From positions 1-42,420 of the forward strand of contig CACXVS010000023.1 in NCBI GenBank assembly GCA_902771155.1: a stretch of 42,420 nt of DNA. The letters run 5' to 3'. Of the stretch, positions 18,375 to 26,225 are shown piece by piece; positions within the stretch are counted from its first letter, which is position 1; each line of letters opens with the position of its first letter. This stretch comes from an uncultured Prevotellaceae bacterium (GTDB taxonomy: Bacteria > Bacteroidota > Bacteroidia > Bacteroidales > Bacteroidaceae). The position numbers and the translations under genes were made by a program. A model generated the notes under the pieces. It had not been told where the DNA came from, did no database searches, and saw only the letters and a list, made by a program, of their open reading frames with translations.

Positions 18375-19661
18375 TTATTTGATTTTCATTTGTTTAAGTA
18401 ACCAGTTCTCCCACTCGTCCCACTGTTCCTGATGCCAAAAATGCCACGTGGCTTGATAGGGAGAAATTTCCTTCGGACCTCTCACAATATTGTAGGTAGC
18501 CCATGCCGTCGTCGGGGGAACCACATCGTCATTATATCCGAAAGAGAACCAACCCGATTGTTTGTCTGTAATCAGACGAGCGAAATTAATGCCATCATAG
18601 TAACGAGACACTTCAATTTGTTTCTCTTGATTCTTACCTTTATTCCAATAAAAATAGTGAGGCCAGCCACAAGCCACGCCTTTAAGTGAGTTGGTGTGAT
18701 CACAGAGAGCTGCATGGACAGGTGCATAATAAGTAATACGCTTGTCAAGTGCTGCAGTAGCCAGAGTAAGGAAACCTCCTTGGGAAGAACCTGTCACACC
18801 CAGTTCTTTATTATTCCAAGGTGTATATTCAGAGATATAATCTAGGGCACGGATACACCCGATTATCACGCGCTTATAATAATGTTTGTCACGGTCATCC
18901 ATGTTAAACTCCCAATAACCCATCAGTGCACCATTAAACACATCGTCATATACTTTCTGTTCCATTGTAACAGGAATACCATGGATACCGATTTCGAGGG
19001 TTATAGCACCTTGTGAAGCCGTCCAAACATCCCCCCCATACGGACGGACACCAGCACCTGGCACACGCAGAAGTGCAGGATACCGCCCCTCCTTCACTGG
19101 AACACAGAGGATACCATAGGTTCGATAATTAGGCAAGATATTCTGGAAACTCACCTCATAGACGTTCACATCTTTCGTACAACGTTCGGGCAAGAGCCGT
19201 CTCGTTGGGTTAAGATCTGTCTTTCTTGCCTCAGTTATACTGTTTTGCCAAAACTCCAAGAAATCATCCGGCATCACAGTAGAAGGCTGCAATTGCTCTG
19301 GAGAGAAAGCGGCCCCACAGGCACCCTTATAGTCCTTTCCGCCTACATGGGCAGTCACATCCACACGGTAAAAACCCGGTTGTTTCATCGTACCTGTCAG
19401 TTTAAGCACACCGTCTTTCAACACCATGCTTTTCTTTACATCCTGATACATCTCTGGACCAGCAGAGTAATCAATACTCACATTATCGAGCAAGGTGCCC
19501 GATTTCAGCACGTTCACAGTAAATGTAGCTTTTTCGCCAGTCTTATAGGACCAGTCTTGGTGGTCGGGTTGTACTCTTACCTCGATACTGTTTCCGCGGA
19601 TCTGCGCCAACAGACATGTCACCGCTATGACACATAGGAATAATGTTAGTAGTCTTTTCAT
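18375..19661 (-). CDS. Acetyl-xylan-esterase-like (CE7-type) carbohydrate esterase
   Basis: This is a 428-residue secreted alpha/beta hydrolase. It has a signal peptide (MKRLLTLFLCVIAVTCLLAQ), an N-terminal beta-rich domain at about 25-120 with immunoglobulin-like spacing, and an AXE1-type esterase domain at about 125-428. The nucleophile elbow is GSSQGGF (S293), and the C-terminal acid/base region carries YNDDVVPP and ATWHFWHQEQW. The RGQ motif of canonical CE7 enzymes is not seen. In this operon the probable job is removing acetyl groups from acetylated glucomannan so that the mannanases can work; the substrate is inference. It lies 7 nt after GH5 and 3 nt before GH26. Confidence 0.75.
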   Translation of the reverse strand: MKRLLTLFLCVIAVTCLLAQIRGNSIEVRVQPDHQDWSYKTGEKATFTVNVLKSGTLLDNVSIDYSAGPEMYQDVKKSMVLKDGVLKLTGTMKQPGFYRVDVTAHVGGKDYKGACGAAFSPEQLQPSTVMPDDFLEFWQNSITEARKTDLNPTRRLLPERCTKDVNVYEVSFQNILPNYRTYGILCVPVKEGRYPALLRVPGAGVRPYGGDVWTASQGAITLEIGIHGIPVTMEQKVYDDVFNGALMGYWEFNMDDRDKHYYKRVIIGCIRALDYISEYTPWNNKELGVTGSSQGGFLTLATAALDKRITYYAPVHAALCDHTNSLKGVACGWPHYFYWNKGKNQEKQIEVSRYYDGINFARLITDKQSGWFSFGYNDDVVPPTTAWATYNIVRGPKEISPYQATWHFWHQEQWDEWENWLLKQMKIK

Positions 19662-19668
19662 CTTAAAA

Positions 19669-20979
19669 TTAGTTCTTTATGTTTTTTAAGTTTTTCATCC
19701 GCTCTACTTGTGAACTAATGATCTTAAGTGTTGTAGAGTCACCCGAGAACACGGAGTTTAGACCTTGTGCTTCCTGGGCAGGATCACCAGTATAATCATC
19801 GCCCACCTGCCATTGTTCGTGCTTAGGTTGAGCAAAACCACCCCATCCCCAGAAATTACAGCCAGCAAAAGAACCGCCCTGCTCAGCATTGTCGCCTACA
19901 AGGGAGAAAACATACTCGTAGAATCCATCACGCCCCTGAGTTGGTGTTCCGAGAGCAAACTGAAAAGCGTCACGAGGATATCCGAACTCCTCCATCACAA
20001 GAGGTTTCTTTATTTTTGCACATATCGAAAGGTGGCGGTCAATATAATCTTTAGTATTAGTCTTGGCTCGAGGCAGATTCTCTATAAGCGAATCAGGCTT
20101 CACCCAACTCCAGTTATATGGCCACAAATGAATATTGGCATAGCCTATATTCTTATCAGCACAGATACGCTCCCAACAGTCAAAATCGCCTTCACAGCCC
20201 CATGCGCCCTCACTACCAACTGACACAAGATGGTTGGGGTCAAGTTCGTGAATGAGGGCAGCCGCTTCACCAATCCATTTCTCAAAAGCAGGAAGAGCCT
20301 CACGGGAAAAAGCACGCGGTTCGTTACCGATCTGCCACGACATGATAGCAGGATCATCCTTATATGCCATACCCGTATAACGATTCGTACGACCAATAAT
20401 AAACCGGACATAGTCGTAGAACAACTGGTGGGCCTTCTCATTGCTTGCATACTTACTCATTGCTTGCATGAATGCAGGATAACCCACATCATCAGGACGA
20501 GGTTGTTTGCCTTCACCAGCATGTTCTAAGTAGAAGCCATACCCTCCGCTCCATTCCCAGGAATTATTCAAATAGAGTACAGCTACCATCTGACGTTTCC
20601 CCATTTCCTGAAGTAGATAGTCGAGTCCTGCTAAAATGGTATCATTATACACACCAGGAGCCTCCTGAAGTGTCGGTTCCACCTTTGTCTTAACACCACG
20701 CTCACCGTCAGATCCAACAAGGATTCGAAGATTATCGATTCCGATTGATTTCATGTAATCGAGTTCTTTGACCAAGCGTTCACGATCACCGCCTTGACCC
20801 TCAGAGGCAAGGATAGCGCCGTACCAGAAATTGGTTCCTACATAATAATAAGGTTGACCATTCCTCATAAAATGACCATTTTCCACACACACAAAAGGAG
20901 AGGTCTCCTGCCGCTTCTGTTGACATGCCAACAATGTTGCAGCTGCAATAATGACCGATGTAATAAGTTTTAGTTTCAT
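19669..20979 (-). CDS. Beta-mannanase, GH5 (subfamily 7-like) lipoprotein
   Basis: This 436-residue secreted endo-mannanase is the first gene of the mannan operon. A lipoprotein signal ends at C19 (ATLLAC). GH5 signatures are SWQIGNEPRAF, with acid/base E220, and LVMEEFGYPRD, with nucleophile E331. The NLRILVGSDGE and NIHLWPYNW segments favour the mannanase subfamily GH5_7 over cellulases. Having GH5 and GH26 enzymes in one operon suggests they split the work between polymer cleavage and mannobiose release. A good promoter lies just upstream. Confidence 0.87.
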   Translation of the reverse strand: MKLKLITSVIIAAATLLACQQKRQETSPFVCVENGHFMRNGQPYYYVGTNFWYGAILASEGQGGDRERLVKELDYMKSIGIDNLRILVGSDGERGVKTKVEPTLQEAPGVYNDTILAGLDYLLQEMGKRQMVAVLYLNNSWEWSGGYGFYLEHAGEGKQPRPDDVGYPAFMQAMSKYASNEKAHQLFYDYVRFIIGRTNRYTGMAYKDDPAIMSWQIGNEPRAFSREALPAFEKWIGEAAALIHELDPNHLVSVGSEGAWGCEGDFDCWERICADKNIGYANIHLWPYNWSWVKPDSLIENLPRAKTNTKDYIDRHLSICAKIKKPLVMEEFGYPRDAFQFALGTPTQGRDGFYEYVFSLVGDNAEQGGSFAGCNFWGWGGFAQPKHEQWQVGDDYTGDPAQEAQGLNSVFSGDSTTLKIISSQVERMKNLKNIKN

Positions 20980-21005
20980 CAGATGTTAGTGAATTAATTT
21001 GTGTG

Positions 21006-21037
21006 CAAAAATAACAAAAAAGAATGAAACTGCCAAA
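21006..21037 (-). promoter_or_regulatory. Predicted promoter of the mannan operon
   Basis: On the minus strand TTTG (complement of 21034-21037) is followed after 20 nt by TATTTTTG (complement of 21006-21013), matching the Bacteroidota -33/-7 consensus in both elements and spacing. The leader to the GH5 start would be about 20 nt. No operator was identified with confidence. Confidence 0.65.
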
Positions 21038-21110
21038 CGTTTATATGCATTTTTGCAGGAAAGTATTATAATATGATATAGAAAAACCAATCATGAATCA
21101 TGTTTCGTTC

Positions 21111-21950
21111 TTAGTTGTGGCTACGATAATAGCTCACAAGTCCTTCTAAGGGCGTACGCAGAATGGTCCCGATCACAAAGTCAAGAGCATCTGCAACTTC
21201 ACGTAGTTCTTCTTGATAATACCAAGCAATACTACCAACAAACGATACAGGAAGATCACGTCGATGATATGGGTTGATATGGATCTGGAAGAAATCTACA
21301 AAGCAATCTGTTACCAACCGATGAACATCAGGATTATCGAGATGGTCATGAATAAACAAGGAAAGGGAGGCAAGAAAGCGGTTTGGCAAAGGTTCACGAT
21401 AAACACGATGAATAATATCAGGTAGCGAAAGACCTGTTGACATTTCAAAATCAGACTTGATTTTTCCCGACAGACGACCGCCATACAAATCATGCAGGAA
21501 CCGTTTCCCAATCACAGCCCCACTACCCTCGTCACCTAAGATATAACCCAATGCTGGTGTATTCTTCACGATATGGTCGCCATCGTACAAACAGGAATTT
21601 GCACCCGTTCCCAAAATACAGGCAATCCCTTCTTTGCGGCCACATAGTGCATGAGCTGCACCAAGCAGATCGCTATGAGCTTTCACGGCATTAACATTGG
21701 GAAACACTTCACGAATGAGCGTTTCCACAAAACCTTCCAATTCCGGGCGAACGCCACTACCATAAAAATATACATCTTCTACGAGACTACTATTTATCTG
21801 CGACTGTAATTCCTCAGATATAACTCGCAGAATATCTTCACGCGACTGATGAAACGGATTAATGCCTTGAGTAGTTACTACTATAGGGTGTTCACTTTCC
21901 ACAAGTGCCCAATCAGTCTTAGTACTTCCACTATCTGCTATTAATAACAT
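21111..21950 (-). CDS. BadF/BadG-family sugar kinase (N-acetylglucosamine-kinase-like)
   Basis: This 279-residue ASKHA-fold ATPase has the phosphate-1 motif MLLIADSGSTKTDWALVE at the N-terminus and ILGTGANSCLYDG as the second phosphate loop, followed by GYILGDEGSGAVIG. These features belong to the BadF/BadG/BcrA/BcrD family, whose soluble members of this size phosphorylate N-acetylglucosamine or related sugars. There are no iron-sulfur cysteines as in the benzoyl-CoA reductase activators. The substrate cannot be told from sequence. It could serve amino-sugar salvage, or the glucose released by mannosylglucose phosphorylase, but it has its own promoter and is not in the mannan operon. Confidence 0.75.
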   Translation of the reverse strand: MLLIADSGSTKTDWALVESEHPIVVTTQGINPFHQSREDILRVISEELQSQINSSLVEDVYFYGSGVRPELEGFVETLIREVFPNVNAVKAHSDLLGAAHALCGRKEGIACILGTGANSCLYDGDHIVKNTPALGYILGDEGSGAVIGKRFLHDLYGGRLSGKIKSDFEMSTGLSLPDIIHRVYREPLPNRFLASLSLFIHDHLDNPDVHRLVTDCFVDFFQIHINPYHRRDLPVSFVGSIAWYYQEELREVADALDFVIGTILRTPLEGLVSYYRSHN

Positions 21951-21979
21951 GGCTTAATTAATAACGTTTAATTCTGCTG

Positions 21980-21987
21980 CAAAAGTA
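21980..21987 (-). promoter_or_regulatory. Predicted -7 box (TACTTTTG) of the sugar kinase gene
   Basis: The minus strand reads GATTACTTTTGCAGC, a TAnnTTTG match, with about 29 nt to the ATG. It is divergent from the mscS-type promoter 65 nt away. Confidence 0.5.
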
Positions 21988-22051
21988 ATCAAAAAATACT
22001 AATCACACAACATTATTTTTATTTTTATGATAAAATAAGAAAAATAAGCCT

Positions 22052-22059
22052 TACCTTTG
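22052..22059 (+). promoter_or_regulatory. Predicted -7 box (TACCTTTG) of the MscS-type channel gene
   Basis: The plus strand reads CCTTACCTTTGCAGT, a perfect TAnnTTTG box, 24 nt before the chosen ATG. The -33 region is AT-rich without a clear TTTG. Confidence 0.55.
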
Positions 22060-22083
22060 CAGTTGTAATACAAAAATGAAGAA

Positions 22084-24426
22084 ATGAAACGTATTTTTCT
22101 GATGCTCGTTATGCTGTTCGGGATCCTAATGGAGACTAGCGCAGTTCTTAAGGAAAAAGACCTTGAGCAGACACTCACTATCTTACAGGCTGAACTTGAA
22201 CAGTATAACCAACAATTAACCGTACGTAGTGCAGCCCGACGAGAGCGTACAAAGAGGCTAATCACTCAACTGCTTCAAACGATGAAACGGGCCGACCAAA
22301 ATGCGTTGATGCTTTACTCCCAGCAACAAGACAACGTGTTTGATCTAACATATGCCTGTCATGAGGCTACAAAGCAATACCGTGATTTTCAAAAACAGCA
22401 ACTACCTTTCACTGACTTCCTCTCTAAAACCGAAGCTGATATAGCCCGCTATGACAGTCTCATCACACGTTTGGAGCACATGCCAAACCTCGTGATGACA
22501 AATTACGGAGACTCAAAGCGCGATACTTGTCTCATATTGGCAAAAAGCATCAGAGGGATGTTGGAGGGTAATGCCCGACAATTAAGACAGAACATCCATT
22601 TTTACAGTACCACAGAACGTCGTTTAAGAGAGCAGAATGAATATGCCCAGAAACGCTATAGCGACATCCAACGAAACATCTTTATCAATGGCAGTGACAG
22701 TTACCCTATCCTACTTAATAATATCGACCGTAGGTGGCAACAGCTGAGCGATGCTGTTATAAAGAAGTACAGTTTTAGTGACGATTCCAACTCACAATGG
22801 AGTGGACGTTGGATCGTATTCACATTTTCCGCTATTTTCTTCTACATTCTTATCTCCATTGCGCTCAACCAACTGTTCTTCCGTTTTATGATGCCAAAGC
22901 GGTTGCATACAGAGGAATTCAAGAAAAAGCGCGCTTGCATCATTATGGCCACGACCACTATTACTTTCGCCATTATCCAAGGTGTAATCCTCATTGTAGG
23001 CACAGGCCAGAATTTCCCCTTCTTATATATGGCATCCAGTCTCTTAGTGGAATACGCATGGCTTTTGGGTGTAATCCTCATCTCCCTGCTTTTGCGCGTA
23101 AAGGGAGATCAGATTGGAAGCGCATTCCGTATTTATGCGCCACTGATAGCCACCGGATTTATTGTCATCGGATGCCGTATCATACTCATTCCCAACGAAT
23201 TGGTAAATCTTGCCCTGCCGCCTGTCCTACTGCTTTGTACTATTTGGCAATGGCTTGTTATCCGGAAGCACAACCAGAACATCCCTCGCTCCGACATCTT
23301 CTACACATACATTTCACTTGTAGTGCTTATCGCCTCCGTATGCTGTTCCTGGGCAGGCTACACGCTTTTGGCCGTACAGCTACTCATTTGGTGGCTCATG
23401 CAGCTGACATGTATCCTGACCATTACATGTATCAGTCGATATCTTGAAATCTATGCAAAGAAACACCGATTGTCATCAAAGCCCGTCACACAAACATGGG
23501 CATTCCAACTTATTGAAGACGTCATATTACCAATTATGGGCGTCTGCTCTATTATGCTGAGTGTATATTGGGCCGCAAAAGTGTTCAACTTAAGCGACAT
23601 GTGTTGGTATATATTCAAATACAACTTTATCGACTTAAAGAATCTGAAAGTATCCATTCTTAAACTGTCGATGGTTATATGCTTATGGTTTTTCTTCCGT
23701 TATATCGCCCGCACCGTACTTGCCTTCTTGCGGATCCACTATGAAATAAAGGATCCGTCAACAGCAGCTTCAAAGGAGGTAATGGGCAGAAATGTAATAC
23801 AAGTGTTTGTATGGGGTATATGGCTGATGATTTCCCTCTCATTGCTAAGTATCAGTGTTACGTGGCTTGTCGCCATCTCTGGAGGTCTCTCAACTGGTAT
23901 CGGTTTCGCCTCGAAAGACATCATAGAGAATATCTATTACGGTGCATCACTAATGGCAGGCCGTATTAAAGTAGGGGATTGGATAGAGGTCGATGGGCGA
24001 ATGGGCAAGGTGGCCAGCATCAATTACACATCAACAGTTATTGAGTCGCTTTATGGCGAGGTCATTACTTTCCAAAATGCGCAGTTGTTCAAGAACAATT
24101 ATAAGAATCTGACACGCAACCACGGCTATGTACTTGCTGTGGTACCCTTTGGCGTGGCTTATGGTTCAAATTTGAAAGAAGTTACAAATCTCATAGAGGA
24201 GACCCTAAACTCTATGCACCACCAATGGATCGACCAGACTAAGCGCATCAGATGCGTTGTATCTGAAATGGCCGAATCCAGTATAAACTTCAATCTCTTC
24301 GTTTGGGCAGATGCGCCCAAGAAGTCATATGTAGTAAGTGATATACTGAAATGTGTCTATGACACCCTTAACCAAAATGACATTCAAATTCCGTTCCCGC
24401 AGCGTGATGTTCACCTTATAAAATAA
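22084..24426 (+). CDS. Large MscS-family mechanosensitive channel
   Basis: This 780-residue inner-membrane channel has a signal peptide (about 1-20), a long helical, probably coiled-coil periplasmic region (about 22-225), about ten or eleven transmembrane helices (240-605) and a C-terminal MscS domain. The pore-lining helix and beta-domain are recognised by SGGLSTGIGFASKDIIENIYYG and IKVGDWIEVDGRMGKVASIN at about 599-647. The size and long N-terminal extension resemble MscK/YbdG-type proteins rather than the 286-residue MscS. Its role is release of solutes on hypo-osmotic shock, although large homologues can also be ion-gated. A short upstream ATG at 22076 hits a stop after two codons and was not used. 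Confidence 0.85.
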   Translation: MKRIFLMLVMLFGILMETSAVLKEKDLEQTLTILQAELEQYNQQLTVRSAARRERTKRLITQLLQTMKRADQNALMLYSQQQDNVFDLTYACHEATKQYRDFQKQQLPFTDFLSKTEADIARYDSLITRLEHMPNLVMTNYGDSKRDTCLILAKSIRGMLEGNARQLRQNIHFYSTTERRLREQNEYAQKRYSDIQRNIFINGSDSYPILLNNIDRRWQQLSDAVIKKYSFSDDSNSQWSGRWIVFTFSAIFFYILISIALNQLFFRFMMPKRLHTEEFKKKRACIIMATTTITFAIIQGVILIVGTGQNFPFLYMASSLLVEYAWLLGVILISLLLRVKGDQIGSAFRIYAPLIATGFIVIGCRIILIPNELVNLALPPVLLLCTIWQWLVIRKHNQNIPRSDIFYTYISLVVLIASVCCSWAGYTLLAVQLLIWWLMQLTCILTITCISRYLEIYAKKHRLSSKPVTQTWAFQLIEDVILPIMGVCSIMLSVYWAAKVFNLSDMCWYIFKYNFIDLKNLKVSILKLSMVICLWFFFRYIARTVLAFLRIHYEIKDPSTAASKEVMGRNVIQVFVWGIWLMISLSLLSISVTWLVAISGGLSTGIGFASKDIIENIYYGASLMAGRIKVGDWIEVDGRMGKVASINYTSTVIESLYGEVITFQNAQLFKNNYKNLTRNHGYVLAVVPFGVAYGSNLKEVTNLIEETLNSMHHQWIDQTKRIRCVVSEMAESSINFNLFVWADAPKKSYVVSDILKCVYDTLNQNDIQIPFPQRDVHLIK

Positions 24427-24452
24427 GAAAAAGTAAAAAAGTCAACATTTTA

Positions 24453-24484
24453 TTTGGTAGATTTGAATAATTTGCGTATTTTTG
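24453..24484 (+). promoter_or_regulatory. Predicted promoter of the kdsA operon
   Basis: TTTG (24453-24456), a 20-nt spacer and TATTTTTG (24477-24484) match the Bacteroidota promoter closely. The -7 box ends only 10 nt before the kdsA ATG, so the mRNA leader would be only a few nucleotides with no room for a Shine-Dalgarno. Confidence 0.65.
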
Positions 24485-24494
24485 CAACATCATT

Positions 24495-25256
24495 ATGAGT
24501 AGCAAAACAACCATCATAGCTGGTCCATGCGTCATAGAGTCGGCAGAACTGCTCGACACTGTGGCGCGTAAGTTGTTGGATATCAACTCCCATTTAGGAA
24601 CGGACATCATTTTCAAGGCTTCGTTTGACAAAGCGAATCGCACCTCGATTCACTCTTTCAGAGGTCCGGGATTGGAACGTGGTCTTCAGATGCTAGCCGA
24701 TATCAAGTCTAAATTCGGGCTTCGTATTCTAACGGATATACATGAGAGTTTTCAGGCTGCACCTGTTGGTGAGGTCTGTGACATCATTCAGATACCAGCT
24801 TTTCTCTGCCGCCAGACCGACTTGCTCATCGCTGCTGCTAAAACGGGGCGTATCGTTAACATCAAGAAAGCACAATTCCTCTCTGGTCGCGACATGAGGT
24901 ATCCCGTAGAGAAAGCCCGTGAAGCAGGAGCCACAGACGTATGGCTGACAGAACGTGGCAACATGATGGGATATAACAACCTTGTGGTAGATTTCCGTAA
25001 CATTCCAGATATGTTGGAAATTGTGCCCACGGTAATCATGGATTGCACCCATAGTGTCCAACGCCCAGGAGGTAGTGATGGTAAGACAGGCGGAGATCGC
25101 CGCTTTGTTCCACAGATGGCACTTGCCGCCAAAGCTTTCGGAGCCTCAGGATGGTTTTTTGAAGTACACCCAGACCCAGACAAAGGGCTTAGTGATGCTG
25201 CCAACATGTTAGAACTTGAAAAGCTTGAAAAGCTTGTAGAAAAACTATTAGCATGA
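24495..25256 (+). CDS. kdsA: 3-deoxy-8-phosphooctulonate synthase (KDO-8-P synthase), metal-dependent type
   Basis: This 253-residue TIM-barrel enzyme condenses phosphoenolpyruvate with arabinose 5-phosphate in KDO biosynthesis for lipopolysaccharide. IIAGPCVIES, FKASFDKANRTS, IQIPAFLCRQTDL and DCTHSVQRPGG are KdsA signatures. C12, H186, E223 and D234 line up with the metal ligands C11, H185, E222 and D233 of the Aquifex enzyme, so this is the metal-dependent class, not the Asn-containing E. coli class. It is about 30 residues shorter than E. coli KdsA. Its stop overlaps the kdsD start by 4 nt. Confidence 0.93.
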   Translation: MSSKTTIIAGPCVIESAELLDTVARKLLDINSHLGTDIIFKASFDKANRTSIHSFRGPGLERGLQMLADIKSKFGLRILTDIHESFQAAPVGEVCDIIQIPAFLCRQTDLLIAAAKTGRIVNIKKAQFLSGRDMRYPVEKAREAGATDVWLTERGNMMGYNNLVVDFRNIPDMLEIVPTVIMDCTHSVQRPGGSDGKTGGDRRFVPQMALAAKAFGASGWFFEVHPDPDKGLSDAANMLELEKLEKLVEKLLA

Positions 25257-26206
25257 TGAAAACACCTAGAGAAATCGCCATACAATGCATAAAGGATGAA
25301 GCAGAGGCTGTTTTGGGACTAATTCCTCAGCTGGATGAAAGTTTTGACAAAGCGGTAGAATTAATACTGAATTGCAAAGGCAAGGTCATCGTAACAGGTG
25401 TAGGCAAAAGCGGTCACATCGGTGCAAAAATTGCAGCTACATTATCGAGTACAGGCACCCCTTCGTTCTTTACGAATCCACTGGATGTTTTCCACGGCGA
25501 TCTAGGTGTAATGACCCCAGACGACGTCGTACTAGCTATATCTAACTCTGGTCAGACTGACGAACTCTTGCGCTTTGTTCCCATGCTGCTACACATGAAG
25601 ATACCCATTATCGGTATGAGCGGCAATCCGGAGTCACTTTTGGCCAAATACTCTACCATTCATTTAAATGTGGTAGTAGAAAAAGAGGCTTGTCCGCTGA
25701 ATCTCGCTCCCACAAGTTCAACAACAGCGCAATTGGCGATAGGCGATGCACTGGCTATTGCCTTGATGGAGAAGCGAAATTTCCAACCCCGCGACTTTGC
25801 GCAGTTCCATCCCGGTGGAGAGCTTGGCAAACGGTTGTTAACCACTGCTCAAGATGTGATGCGTACAGAAGACATGCCTGTATTACCACCGGAGATGCAT
25901 CTGGGCGAGGCCATTATCCTTGTTAGCAAGGCAAAGCTTGGACTGGGGGTAGCAATGGTTAATGATAAAATAGCAGGACTGATTACAGATGGTGACATCC
26001 GCCGTGCAATGGAGAAATGGCAAGCGGAGTTCTTCGACCGTACTGTGAGTGACATCATGACGCGCACGCCGAAAACTGTCAGGCCCGAGACTAAAATTAC
26101 AGAGATTCAGAAAATTATGAGCAACTATAAAATACACTCAGTATTAGTTACAGACGATCAGCACCATTTGCTTGGTGTTGTGGACCATTACTCGTGTATG
26201 ATTTAA
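25253..26206 (+). CDS. kdsD: Arabinose-5-phosphate isomerase
   Basis: This 317-residue enzyme makes arabinose 5-phosphate from ribulose 5-phosphate, the substrate of the neighbouring KdsA. The SIS domain covers about 35-170 (VIVTGVGKSGHIGAKIAATL, NPLDVFHGDLG, AISNSGQTDE, FHPGGELGKRLL), and a CBS pair covers about 200-317. The architecture and length match KdsD/KpsF. The ATGA overlap with kdsA supports translational coupling of the two consecutive steps. The C-terminus (GVVDHYSCMI) departs from the 'MHDLLRAGI'-like end of enterobacterial KdsD. Nineteen nucleotides separate it from the large regulator gene. Confidence 0.92.
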   Translation: MMKTPREIAIQCIKDEAEAVLGLIPQLDESFDKAVELILNCKGKVIVTGVGKSGHIGAKIAATLSSTGTPSFFTNPLDVFHGDLGVMTPDDVVLAISNSGQTDELLRFVPMLLHMKIPIIGMSGNPESLLAKYSTIHLNVVVEKEACPLNLAPTSSTTAQLAIGDALAIALMEKRNFQPRDFAQFHPGGELGKRLLTTAQDVMRTEDMPVLPPEMHLGEAIILVSKAKLGLGVAMVNDKIAGLITDGDIRRAMEKWQAEFFDRTVSDIMTRTPKTVRPETKITEIQKIMSNYKIHSVLVTDDQHHLLGVVDHYSCMI

Positions 26207-26225
26207 ATAGAGAAAAAGAAGCCTT

